Source of the DNA: Anaeromyces robustus
Lineage: Eukaryota; Neocallimastigomycota; Neocallimastigomycetes; Neocallimastigales; Neocallimastigaceae
Direction of reading: 5' to 3'
DNA: 64,000 nt
Assembly: GCA_002104895.1 (NCBI GenBank)
Contig: MCFG01000018.1
Coordinates: 182,001-246,000, forward strand
The notes under the pieces are model-generated. The model made no database searches. It had not been told where the DNA came from and saw only the letters and a program-made list of their open reading frames with translations. The number at the start of each line of letters is the position of its first letter. The stretch's first letter is position 1. Positions 29,100 to 48,952 of the stretch are shown here, in pieces. The position numbers and the translations under genes are program-made.

Positions 29100-29132
29100 T
29101 ATCGACTCGTAGCATGGAGAAACTAGTCGATA
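29100..29132. other. Short inverted repeat (8-bp stem, 17-base loop)
   Basis: TATCGACT at 29100-29107 pairs perfectly with AGTCGATA at 29125-29132. The stem has mixed composition, unlike the surrounding A/T-only sequence, and lies between a TTA array and a TAAA array. Confidence 0.75.
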
Positions 29133-29162
29133 ATGAAATGTAGTATATTCTTAAATATTTTG

Positions 29163-29163
<1 letters not shown>

Positions 29164-29245
<82 letters not shown>

Positions 29246-29297
29246 ATATAATAGGTAAATAAATAAATATAATATGTAAATAAATAAATATAATAGG

Positions 29298-29364
<67 letters not shown>

Positions 29365-29398
29365 ATGAATAAATAAATAAATAAATAAATAAATGAAT
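29164..29398. repeat. (TAAA)n array with interspersed variant units
   Basis: TAAA repeats broken at about 29246-29300 by three TATAATAGG/TATAATATG-type variant segments and later by TGAA units. Confidence 0.95.
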
Positions 29399-29839
29399 AG
29401 TAATAATATAAATAATATAAATTATTATTATTACTATTTGATTAGTGTTAATATATAGTATTTTTAAATATTAATGTAATAATTTTAATACAATTTTTTT
29501 AAAATACTATATAATAATATATATGTTATATTATTTTATATTAGAAATAATAATTATAATAGTGATAATTCTTTAAAGTAATAATGAGTAATAATATATA
29601 TCTATAATAATAAAATAATAATAGTAAGTAATAATAGTGTATTAAATAATAATTTTAAATAATAAATAGTTATTTTTATAATTATTACTAGTGTCTATTA
29701 CTATTACTATTAATAATATAATAATATAATATAATAATTATAGGATATAAATACAGTGAATATATAATACATACAATAGATATTGAAAAAGAAATTAAAG
29801 AATAATAAAATATACACTTATACTAAATAATATACACTT

Positions 29840-29945
29840 AATACATTTAATACTATAACTACTTAATGAAATTGTATATTAATAACAATTAGATGTTGTA
29901 CGTAAATATACAATTTCATTAAGTAGTTATAGTATTAAATGTATT
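29840..29945. repeat. Perfect 41-bp inverted repeat with 24-base spacer
   Basis: The left arm 29840-29880 is the exact reverse complement of the right arm 29905-29945. The spacer is 29881-29904 (contains TTAGATGTTGTACG). The arms contain mixed sequence such as ACTATAACTACTTAATGAAA, so this is not simple A/T repetition. It could extrude as a cruciform or be transcribed as a hairpin RNA. A small MITE or foldback remnant is possible, but no target-site duplication was established. Confidence 0.9.
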
Positions 29946-31369
29946 AATTTATTTATATTTTATTAAAAAAACATTAATTATTAATTATATATTAAATATT
30001 TAAAAAATATGTATAAAATATAAAATACTTTCATATCAAATTTTTTTATTGTATTTTATTAAATTCTTTGTTTAAAATTAATTTTCTCTTTATAATATAA
30101 TTAATAAAATTTATTATTAAAATAAAATTATAACATTTTATTATTAATAAAAAATTTTATTATTTAAAAAAAAATCTATAAATAATGACTAACATATATT
30201 TTATTAAGAGATGATCATAAAGGATGATATACTTTTTACACATATAACAACTATTAGAAGATAGATTATTTTTTGTTATTTAGTACAACTATGATATATA
30301 TATATATATATATTATAATTTATAATATAATATAATATTATAAAATGAAAAATTTAGTATAAGAATTGGTTTAACTTGTAGTGTTATGAATGGTATTGTA
30401 AGAATAGGAGGTAGTGAACTAAACTTGAATTATATCATATTAAGTAAAACATTTGTCAAACTATTCAAAAATTAAATTCAAATGATAGATATGACATATG
30501 TTTTACTGAAAAACAACAATTAAAATATTTTAATTCTAATCTTGGTTACAATAAAATAAAACACTAATTCATATTTTTATATTAATTAGTATTTTATGAA
30601 ATATTAAATATTATACCTAACAGTAGTAAGAAATAAATAGTAAGAGATGAAATAAATATAAATATAAATTTAAAATAATAATGAAATTTATATAATCATT
30701 AACATTAACAATTTTGAAGTTTTTAACTAACAATAAATCATTTATATAATGTTACTAAAAATAAATATATGAATATTATATATATATATTTATTTTGTTA
30801 TATTCATAAATAATATATAGATAAAATAATAATTAATGATAGTATTATTATTTTATCTTTCCTATATATTCATACTATCATTAATTATTATTATGGCTTT
30901 GAATTTTAAGTAATAATAATTAAAAAAAAAAAAAAAAAAAAAAACTCTTAACCTATTGTTGAATGTATCGAATAAATCATATGAATCATATGAAACAATA
31001 CAATTTTTTTTTTTCCCCATTTATAATATATTTGCAGTTTTTCTAGTTACCTTGTAAAACAATTAACATAAAATTGTGTGTCAATCCAATATATTAATAA
31101 ATTATTGATAATATAAAAAAAATTTTTTTATATATTATAATAAAATGTAATTGGAGTTATTATTAAAGATTAAAGTTTTATTAAAAGTTTGTTTATTAAA
31201 AATAATGGTAATTACAATGAATAAAATGTATCAAACGATAATGTATTTATATTAATAATTGTGGCTGATATATATAAATAATAAATATTTACATTAATAT
31301 TTTTAGAATGTAAATTATTAATGTATTACTGATTAAAAAAGAACTACTATTATTAATTTTTTCCAAACG

Positions 31370-32170
31370 CTCTCTTTTACACATTTTGTTAAAATTATAA
31401 TAATATAGAAAAATAAAAATAAAAATAAAAATAAAGTTATTTAATAAAAATTTGGTCAGTAAATTTTTTCATTTTTGATCTATTAATATCTTTTATAAAA
31501 TATATCCTAATAATTCATTAGTGTTTTTCTATTCCAATTTATTCCAATTTAATTCTTTAATTTTTAATGATGTCTTTATTGAAGTAAAATTTTATTGTTA
31601 TATGTTTTTAATTTTGTATTTAATACACCGTTTTTCATGGCTATTTTTCTGGTGAATATGATAATATATATTTCTTTTTCAACTGTAATGCTCATTAAAT
31701 ATTTGATAAGATTAGGGTTCTCAATTAGAAGTTTTTGAATTTTGATTTAATTATTATTTTAATTGTGGCTTAAAATTCAGAACAATTCCGCAAATTAATA
31801 TATCATCTACGTAAATTCTAAATAATACAATTAGATTTCATTTTTATTATTGTATTTATGAAAAATACTAAAGAGTCTGATTTTAACTGAATGAAATTTA
31901 ATACCTATAAGAAAAGTAGAGATGGTTTCAAACTATTATCTTCCAGATTGCCTTAATTCATATAAGGGTTCATTAAGTTTCCAATAACCTTTGTAATAAT
32001 TGACATTAACCTGGTGAAATTTTTTCAAAAATTTGTTTTATCTAAATTAACATTTAAATATTATACTTTTATATCTTGTTGAAAAAATATTCCAAGACAT
32101 TTTTACAGATATACCAATCAATAATTTTAAACTATCAGAATTGAGTGTAAGGGAATAAAGTAAAGTTGAA
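31370..32170 (-). pseudogene. Decayed Ty1/copia-type reverse transcriptase
   Basis: On the minus strand, 31816-31790 reads IYVDDILIC, the reverse transcriptase catalytic motif in its copia form (YVDD). About 120 bases upstream, 31977-31939 reads LNEPLYELRQSGR, matching the copia-family LxxALYGLKQS/AxR block, and the spacing fits that family. Stops and frame changes are frequent on both sides. Sequence up to about 32170 and down to about 31370 keeps copia-like scraps. No long terminal repeats, integrase or gag were recognised. This is a dead fragment and boundaries are approximate. Confidence 0.7.
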
Positions 32171-34275
32171 ATTTCTGTGTAAATCCCCTTGATTTTAATC
32201 TGCTTATGAATTTGACAAATAATTATTTGTTAATATATTCATTATTATATAAAAATAAATACACTAATAGGAAAAATGTGATAATAAAATGATAATAAAT
32301 TAAAGGAGATTCTTTATATATTTTTTTTATATTTAATATAATTTTTATTTAATTTATAGTATTTGGTAAATTATTAATAACAAAGATATTGGGTATTAAA
32401 ATCAATAAATTTTTTATATTCATATAATCATAAATTAATCATATGATTTAGCAATTAATAGTAATACTATTTGATAAAAGATAAAATATTTTTATTAATG
32501 TAAAGATAAAAAAATTATATATAATATACATAAATATATAAAATACATTATTTTTTAATTAAATATAGGTGAATTTGATTATTTTTTAATTGAGTATAGG
32601 TGAATTTGAAGTCAATATAGTATTTACAGTAAATGAAATAAAAAAAAAAACTTTATCACAATTATAAAAAGTAAATAAAAACGGTAAATAAAAACGCTTA
32701 AAATAATATTTTTTATATAATTTATTTAAAAAATTTCCCTTTTTTTAAAAAAAGGAAAAAACCGGAAAATTTTTATTATTGTATTACATAAAAAAAAATT
32801 TTTTTTTCTTTACTATTATATAATTATGTAATTATATAATTATGATTGTTATACAATATATAATTGAATTATTACAATGTAAATACATTAAATAATATTA
32901 AATAATTTATATATTAATAAAAAATCATTTATTATCATTTATAAATAATTATATATATAATTATTATTTATATATAATATAAATGAGTGTTAAATATTTC
33001 TTTCTATTATTAATTAATGAAGTAAATAATAAATAAATAAATAATAAATAATAATAAATGAATATTAATAATTATTTATTATAACTATTATTATTATTAT
33101 AAGTAATAAGTAATAAGTAATAAGTAATAAAGTAATAATGTGTTCTTAATATAATATAAGTAGTGGTAATTGATATATAATAAATTTAATTATTCTTTAA
33201 TGTAAATCTTATTTTCATTTTCCTTTTCATTTTCATTTTAAAAATTAAATTTTAGTAGGTCTTGTTAGAAATAAAGTTTAATATATATTAATATATAATA
33301 AATATTATAATAAATATTATGTTTATTCTTATATAGTTATAAATATTTAAGTATCATAAAAATATTGTTAATGTATAAATTTATTTTATTAAAATGTACA
33401 GAGTGGCGTATTATTACATCACCTGATATATATGATTAATATATGTAAAATTATTATAGATAGTTAATATAAAATGTTTACTAATAATGTAATTATTAAT
33501 ATGTGGGTTTTTAATAAATAAAATATAAAATATTAATTAATCAAATTCTAAGAGGTCTCACTTTTTTTCACCTTTTTGTGTTACTTTATGTTGTGAAAAA
33601 AAAAAAAAAAAACAGTTAAATTATTTGTATAAATTTTTTTTATTCTGAAACTTAAATGATAATAAATGAAATATAGAATATGACGAATGACAAATGACAA
33701 ATAAATAAATAAATAATAAAATTATAATAAAATTATAATAAAATAATAATAAAATAATAATAAAATAATAATAAAATAATAATAAAATAATAATAAAATA
33801 AAATATATTATATTACAATTTTTTATATACTAATATACTATTATATAAATTTCATTATTAATAAAATTTAGAATTAGAATAAACAAATAAAAATTTAATA
33901 TTATATATATTATATATAAATGCTTTTTATATTGTTGAAAGATTGGTTTCTATTTCATTCCTTTCTTTCTTTTTAATATTTATTGTAAATCACTCATTTA
34001 TTAATACAAGCACAACAAGTATAACTAAAATAAATATATTTTATTGGAATTCATTTATTTATATATATAATATAAATACATTTTATTTTGTATATAATAT
34101 ATAATATGTAGAATATGTTTTATTTTATATAGAATTACATTTATTATATAATAAATATGTATTTTATTTGATTATATTTATATATGATAGATTATATATT
34201 ATTATATAAATACTACACATATAATATATTAGTATTTATATAAATATCATTTATTTATAGAGGATATTAAAAAAT

Positions 34276-34306
<31 letters not shown>

Positions 34307-35537
34307 GATAAATAATTGATAAATAAATAATAAATCAATAATGTAAAAAAAATCATAATGCTATGATATTATTTTTTTTTCCCCATATAAACGTGTAAAA
34401 ATGATATTTTATGATATAACATACTTAAAAAAAAAAAGAATATTAATAAAGAATATTAAAATGAGAAAAAATGAAATGAAAATAAAGTAATAAAGTATTA
34501 AAAAAAATATTTTCCTTTTTCCTTTTTTTTCACACTCTCTTTTTTTTTTTATTGTAATCAATATTATGTAATTTATTTAATATTATGTAATTATGTAATT
34601 ATTTCTTATGTAATTTATTTTTTTTTCTAATAATTAATATAATATTTTTTATATATATTTATTTAATAATATTTTAATATGTTTTAGTTTAATTAAAGTT
34701 TAATTAATATCCAAAAATTTTATTGGTTTTTTTCTGAATTTATTAAAAAGTTTAATAGATTATTCGCCAAATTAAGAATTCTTTTATACATTTTTTAAAA
34801 AAATAAATTAAAAATTTTTAAAAAAAATTGTATTTGTGTTAGTTTTTTTTCTTGTTGAGTCAATTATACTACATTTATATTTTTTTATATGTCATACCAT
34901 ATATTATATATTAATATAAAAAATTATTTTAAAAATTTGAATATATTGTTTTTTTCGGTGTAACAAATTTGGATTTTTATAGAAACTATTTTGTTTACTT
35001 AATTACGTATTAAATTTTTATATTAAATAAAGTTTATTAATTATTGTTTTATATTATGATAGGGTATGAATCATACAGTTAATTAATTCCCGTTTAATAT
35101 TATTTATTTCAATTTAAATATGAACTTTTAGTATTATTTGACTTTCTATATTTGAAACTGATAAATATGCAAAATATACTAATGACTTCATAATAATAAT
35201 TAATAAAAAGATTATTTATTATTATTATTATTATTCATGTTATTATTTTTATTATTTTATTATTATTATTCATGTTTTTTTTTTTTGAATATAAAAGGTC
35301 AAAATTTTGTCCTATTTTTTTTATTTTAAAATTTTAAAATAAAATAATTAAATTTATTTTATATTATATTAATTGCTGGTCAATAATTAATTTTTAAAAC
35401 TTTTTTTTATTTAAAGTAAGTAAATAAATAATCAAAAAAGAATTAATATATGATTTAAGTAGTAATATATCAATAGTAGTAAAATATGCTTGAAATATAA
35501 ATAATTAATTCTAAAATTAATAACATATATATAGAAA

Positions 35538-37359
35538 ATGTATAAGACAATCGGTATTGCCGCTTTATTTGTAGCATCAGCTAGTGCTGCATGCTGGTCT
35601 GATTCATGTAAATATCTTTATGATATATTTGTAAATGTAAATAAATAATAATTGAAAATAAAAAAAATAATTAATAATGTTTAATCATTATTTATATAAA
35701 CAGTAGGATACCCATGTTGTAGTTCCGCTGATATTCAAGTTGTATCTGAAGATTCTTCTGGAAAATGGTAAATTGATGAACAATTATTTATAAATAATAT
35801 TTATATTGATATTTAAAAAAAGAGATTAATGATTAAAGAATACTAATAAATTAATGAATAATAAATATAATAATATTAATATTAAAAAGGGGTATTGAAA
35901 ATAACAACTGGTGTGGTATTCCAAAGGAAACTTGTTGGGCTGAAGCACTTGGATATTCATGTTGTCCAAGTGGTACTCCAGTTAGTTACACTGATGCTTC
36001 AGGTGATTGGTAAGCATATAAAAATTGTAATATAATCCTAAATATATAACAAATAAAAAAAAAAAATACAAAAAAAAAAAAAAAAAGAAACAATAATTTA
36101 ATAAATAATATAATAAGAATAAATAGGAATAAGTATAAGAAGTAAGAATATAGAATTAATTGAATATATTTTATTAATATATATATAATAGGGGTTACGT
36201 TAATGATTGGTGTGGTATTGTTAAATCCACAAAGACTATTCCAACCACTACTAAACAAATTCAACCAACTCAACAAAAGTGCTGGTCTGAACCAGATTAC
36301 CCATGTTGTAAATTATCTTCTACTAGAGTAGAATACACTGATGCAAGTGGTAGTTGGGGTATTGAAAATGGTAACTGGTGTGGTATTGTAAAGTCTTCTT
36401 CTACTACTACCAGAAGAACTACTACTACTACTGTTAGAACTACTACTACTACTAGAAAAGTTAAACCAACTTACTCTGTTATTTACGAAATTGGTGGTAG
36501 ATTAAACACTGGATATGATAACTGGGGTTGGGATTCTAGTTTAACTTTCAAGGATGGTTCTATGGTTGTTACTGCTGATAAGGGTTCTTACGGTGCTGCT
36601 TCTATTAAGAATACTAAAAAAGACTTTGGTGTTGGAGGTAGTATTCGTTTTGATGTTAAATCTAAAGGTAAACTTTTAGTTAAAGTCGAAAGTACTGAAG
36701 ATAAAGAAGTTGCTATTGTTGGTACCACTGATGGTGGAGAATCTGACTTCAAGACTTACATTTTCGATATTGATTATGATGGTCCATTCGATCGTATTAA
36801 CCTTCAAGATAGTAATGGTAATGGTGATCCAATCTATATTAGATATTTAATTTACTCTACTGGTTCTGCTGATGATTTCGTTGATCCAATTGACACTTCA
36901 AGACAACCAGTTGTAACTACTAGAAAGAATACTGGTAGAGCTACATACACTACTATTTTCAGAACTACTAGTTCTATGCCAAATGGTTATGATGACTGGG
37001 GTTGGGGATGTAACATTTCTTATTCTGGTGGTGCCATGGTTATTACTCCAGAAGAAGGTGAATATGGTGCTCTTTCTCTTAAGAGAATTAGTGGTTACTT
37101 CAAGGGTGGTTCTATCCGTTTCGATATGAAGAATGAAGGTAAGGTTAATGTTATGGTTGAAAATTCTGATACTGATGACAAGATTACTGTAAAATCTATT
37201 AACCCAAGTAGTTCCTACGAAACTTACATTCTTGATGTTGACTTTGGCAGCTTTGACCGTATTAATTTCCAAGATGCCAGAGGTGATGGTAGTCGTATTT
37301 GGATTAAGAACCTTGTTCACTCTACTGGTTATGCCGATGAATTTGTTGACCCAATCTAA
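35538..37359 (+). CDS. NCP1: NCP1-like non-catalytic cellulosomal protein: three fungal dockerins and two CBM29
   Basis: Four exons: 35538-35607, 35704-35767, 35890-36009 and 36192-37359, giving about 473 residues. Residues 1-18 are a signal peptide ([18 protein letters not shown]). Three fungal dockerins (CBM10-like, CW...CC...G.WG..N.WCGI) lie at about 19-56, 60-94 and 115-151. The third is separated by a Thr/Gln linker and lacks the LG before YPCC. A Thr/Arg linker follows, then two CBM29 modules at about 178-317 and 329-473, each with GYD-W-GW, ENS/EST, FDRI..QD and a closing STG.AD.FVDPI. CBM29 of Piromyces equi NCP1 binds beta-glucans and mannans through the two Trp and an Arg/Glu/Lys set; the WGW and FDRI residues are present here. 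There is no catalytic domain. The dockerins should anchor it to scaffoldin, adding polysaccharide binding to the cellulosome. Confidence 0.93.
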
Positions 37360-43086
<5,727 letters not shown>

Positions 43087-43459
43087 TTTTGAATTATTTT
43101 TATTATATATATTATATATAATATTTGTTTTTTTTTTTAAATAAATTTCAATTAATTTTGAAATTTCAAATTTTTTAAAATAAATTGAAAAAATAAAATA
43201 AAAAAAGAGTAAATAATTAATAATAAATATATATATTTAACTATTATATTATAATATATTATAATTATAATAATTAATAATATTATTAATATTTTAATAT
43301 TAAAATATAATTTTAAAAAAAAAAAAAAAAGAAGGTATGATTTTTATTTTTTAATACAAAGATTATTCATTTTTTTTTAATTTTAATTTTTTAATTTTTT
43401 AATTTTTTAATTAAATAAAAATAAATTAATATTAAATATTTAAAATTTTAAATAAATAA

Positions 43460-43510
<51 letters not shown>

Positions 43511-44117
43511 ATCAATAAATAAATAAATCAATAAATAAATAAATAAATAGGTATAAATATTTATATATATATATATATAACAACTAAATATAAATAAAAA
43601 AGTTTTTATCTTAATTATTATAACAAAAATAATTATTATTCTTCTATATGGTAACACAACTATTTTTTTTTTTTTTTTAATAATTAATTATTTGAAAATA
43701 TTAAAAAAATAAAAAATGAAAAAAAAAAAAAGAAAAATTTAAATGTTTGAATATTTATTAATTATATTATATTATTATTAGTATTATTTTTTTAGTATTA
43801 TTATTTTTATTATTTTTTGTTTATATAAATTTTTTTAAATAATTAATGTGTATTATTGTATTATAATTCTTTTTCTCTTCTTTTTTTTTTTTTTTTTAAA
43901 ATTTTTAATTTTTTTTTTTTTATTTTTTATTTTTTGAGATTTTTATTTTTTTATATACAATATATTAATTTAATAATATTACTATTTATTATATTATTAT
44001 TATTATTTTATTTTTGTTTTTATTTTATTTTCGATTTATTTTATATACTTTTATTATAAAATTTTATTTTATTTTGTTTTTTGTATTATTTATTTATTTA
44101 ATTTTTTTTTTTTCATT
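43087..44117. other. Spacer between VPS11 and PROPPIN genes
   Basis: About 1 kb separating two minus-strand genes: the end of VPS11 and the start of the PROPPIN gene. It holds a TAAA/TCAA array (43452-43550) and poly-A/T runs, so the PROPPIN promoter should lie here. No coding frame is supported. Confidence 0.65.
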
Positions 44118-44790
44118 TTAATATCCTGAATTCAGTGAAAAAAATGGATTTTTAGAAAAGTAAGAAGTAATTGTATCAAAATGATCATTTGATGTTTCCA
44201 ACTATTATAAATATATCATAATATAAAAGGTATGAATATATATATATATATATAGATAGATATATAATAATAATAATAATATGAAAAAAAGAAATATTTT
44301 ATTTATTAGTAAAATTTTTATTTTTATAAATATATAAATTCTCACTAATTTAATTATTTTATTTATTTAATTTATTTAATTTTATTTAAATTATATAAAT
44401 TATTTATTTATTTATTTTTTTTTCCTTACTTGATGATCTAAAACATCGTGATTAACAATATTAGATTCTTGTGATTTAATAGCATCAATAATCATTTTAT
44501 GTTCAGGAGCACATTTTGGACAAGTTTGATCATTTTCACCAAGACATCTTAAATGATAAGAATGTTTACAAAGGAAATGAATAGTTGGTAATTCCAATGG
44601 ACGACGACAAGCTTCACATTTTGAAACTTGGAATACAACATCACTGATATATATAATAAAAGAAATAATAAAGAAATAATAATAATGATAATAATAGTAA
44701 TAGTAATAATAAAAATAAGAGTAATTTATAAAAAATGAAAAAATGAGTAAATATTAAATATAATAATATTATATAATAATAAATAATATA

Positions 44791-44822
<32 letters not shown>

Positions 44823-45045
44823 CGTTTTAAAATTTACCCATTCTTTAAGATATCTATTTGTTTTTTCATTGCTTCAGTATCCTTTTTATAATTATTTATT
44901 ATTGTTTGATTCTATTAATTAATTAATTAATTAATTAATTAAATATTAAATAAAAATAAATAAATAAATAAATAATAAAAAAGATATTAGTTATTTTTAA
45001 TAAAATAAAATTGTTCAAGTTTATTATAAAAATATGAAATTTGTA

Positions 45046-45088
<43 letters not shown>

Positions 45089-46814
45089 TTAATTATTATT
45101 ACTTCTTCAATTTCTTTCATTTCACTTATATTTCTACAAATATAATCTTTTACTGTTCCTATAGTAACCGAAGAGTTTTTAGATAGAATTTGTATCACTT
45201 CTAATGGAGATAAAATTTTCTTTTCATCAATTTTATTAAGTACAGTAATTAAATAGGTATGTATACATTGATCTCTAGAAGCAAAATAAGATAAAGCTAA
45301 AGCCCATAAACTTGGATCTAATTCACCATATTTATTACAAGTATTTAAAATTTCTTTATAATTTTCATTTTCAAAGTAATTTCGTATTATAGTAGTATAT
45401 CTAATTTAAAATAAATTAAATAGATATATGTTAAAAATAAAAAAAAAAAAAAATAAAACAATAAAATTTTAATTATTTAATTATTATTAATATTATCAAT
45501 TATAATATTATAATATATATATTTATATATATATATATATTTTTACTTACAAATTCAATTTTTCACTAAGGTAAAGTATACCCTTTTGGAAATTATAAGA
45601 TTTACATAAAACTAATGCATGATCAACATCATAATTAGCCTTTTTAATAATATATATTATTTATAATATAAATATTATTAATAAAAAAATCATTAATATT
45701 TAAAATATTAATTATATTAATTTATTTATTTATTTTATAATATTATAATAATAATTATTATTATTTATTTATTTATTTATTTTACCTTTGGATTGCATAA
45801 TAAATTCATAATTTTTCCTTCTAACGGTTCCCAATTTATTATACTATCATCATCACTAATATTTTCATTCTATGAAAATATTATTATATTTATTAAATAA
45901 TTAAAATGATTATTAGAATTAATATAGAGTATATATGTATAAGTATATATATATTTATATTAAGTATTTTAAATAATATATATATATATTATTTATTTAT
46001 TTATTTTTATTTTTATTTATTTATTTTTTCTTTTTTATTTTTATTTTTATTTTTTTTTTTTTTTTTTTACCTTTTTAAATATTTCTGTGGTGCCACTTAA
46101 ATATAATTCTAAAAGGGTATTCCATATAATTTGATTATCATTATCATTATTATTGTTATTATTATTATTAACATCTCCATCATTCATGATATCATAAGAA
46201 CTATTTAAACGTTTTTCTAAAACTGTTTCTAAAAAGGTAATACACCATTCTTTTTGATTAATATATAAATAAATAAAAGATTCTGCATCTGCCATTAAAA
46301 CATTTCTTTTATTATTATTATTATTGTTGTTGTTGGAAAGAAAAGATTGATTATTTAATTTAAGTTTATCTTCTTCAAGTTTTGGTGAAATAACAGTAGA
46401 TAAATCAATAATATTATCTTTATTATTATATCTTTCATCATCAAAATTAAAGTTTACTTGAGATTGGAAACTATGACTTATATTAGAAAGAGAACTTGGA
46501 TTAATTTGGAAGGAATCATCATTCTTTAAAGCTGTTGCAGCATTAATAGAACCCGTAATATTAATTTCATTATTACTTATATTTTCAGCTTGGAATGGTG
46601 GGAATGAAGATAAATGTGTTTGATTTGGATTTATAGATAATCTCGATTTATCATCTTTTTAATAAATAATAATAATAATAATAATTATAATAATTGATTT
46701 ATTATATATATATATATTATATTACAAAAATAATGAATAAAAAATTAGTTATTAATTTATTAAGATAATAACAATATGAAAGTATTTAAATTAAACATAT
46801 ATATATATATAAAA

Positions 46815-46897
<83 letters not shown>

Positions 46898-46902
46898 ACA
46901 AA

Positions 46903-46951
<49 letters not shown>

Positions 46952-47137
46952 AATTAATTAATTAATTAATTAATTAATTAATGAATGAATGAATGAATGA
47001 ATGAATGAATGAATTATTTAATACTATTAATTATCTATTTATATAGATAAACTTTTTTGTAAAAAAAACTTACTTTCTAAAAGATCTCCATCATTATTAA
47101 TTATAAATGAATTTAATTGATTTGATTCTTGATTTAA

Positions 47138-47181
<44 letters not shown>

Positions 47182-48866
47182 CATTATAATTAATATTTAA
47201 ATTTTGATTATTTTTATAAGAGGAAGAAATAATATTTGTCCTATTCTCTTTATCTTTATTACCATTTTTAGTTGTATTTTTATATTTAGAAACTACATGT
47301 GATAAAATAGATTGATTATTATCATTATCATTATTATTATCATTAACATTAACATTATTATTTCTATCTATTTCTATTTCATTTTCATCCCATCCAGTAC
47401 AAAGTTTAATTAAAAGTTCTGTAGTATGTTCTGGAATATTTGTTACTAATTCTACACCATAATGATTAATATTATTTTCTACAATTTTAAAAGGTAATCG
47501 ATTCATATAAGAAATCACATCATGATAATTATGAAGATCTTCTACTTGAATATTAATATATAAATCATAATATTTATAAGCTTCTGCTAAATAAATAGCA
47601 TGTTCAAAATAACCTGCTTGTCTACAAACATTAATGGCGGTATCTACATCAAAGGAAACATTTTTTTCTGATTTAATAAATTGATCTAAAGCATCTTCAC
47701 TTTTTAATTTTGTATAACAATTTAATAAAAGTGTCGTATGATCTGAATTGGCTAAACCTGCTTCATGTAAAGCTTGTAAATAAGACGTTAAATTATGAAT
47801 TCTTTGAGCATCTAAAAATTTTCTAATAACATAAGAAGGTTCTAATTGACCAATAGTATGTAAATATTGTTTCATAGCATTATCAAAATCATTTTTTTCA
47901 TAAAGCCAATCTCCATATCTTTTATAAATTTCTACTAAAGTACCATAATCATATTCATTATTATTAATATTGACAGGTTTTTTAACTTCTTGATCTTCTT
48001 TACCTTCATCTTCTTCATCGGTTAAACCTTCTAAATGAAGATTAGAACTTGAATTTGTATTAGTTAATTGTTGTTGAGAATTAACAATATTTATAGCTAA
48101 AGTATACATATTTCTTTTAAATAAAATATCAAGTTTAGTAGAAAGATCAATTTCTTCTAAACGATACATTTTTCTATCTCCTGTAAAAATAAATAAAGAA
48201 CCCCATTCACTACAAATACAACGTATAGCACCTTTTTTTTCTACAAATTTTGAATTAATATCATTTTGATCTTCACGAATTAATTCTTCTGTAAAAGATT
48301 CCGTATAAGCAATATATTTATTTTTTAAATCATATATAGTAATACTCATTGATTTTTCATTTTGAGATGGATCATTTTTATTAAATCGACTATCATCATT
48401 ATTTTTATATTTATTTAATTGATCATAAGAAACAATAACTAAATAATTTCTATACCATAAAAGTTGATATTTTTCACCTATTTTATATTGATATTGTATT
48501 AATTTATTTTTAGATCATGAATATAAAATTATATATAAATTATATGTATATATAAGTATAAGATATATATAATATATATATATAAGAAATAATGTAAAAA
48601 TAAATAAAAAAATAAGCAAATAAATAATTTAATAATATTTAATTATATTTAATAATATTTAAATAAAATAGTATTATTTTATTGTAATAAATATATAATA
48701 AATATGTAGTTATTAAATATATATATATATATATTTTAATAAAAAGAAAGAAAAAAAAATTACAATCAATGATAGAACATGGTCCTCTTCCTTCTGAATT
48801 ATAAAAATAGATAGCCTAAAAAAAGATATATCATCATATAAATGAATTATATTTCAGTTTTATTTT

Positions 48867-48952
<86 letters not shown>

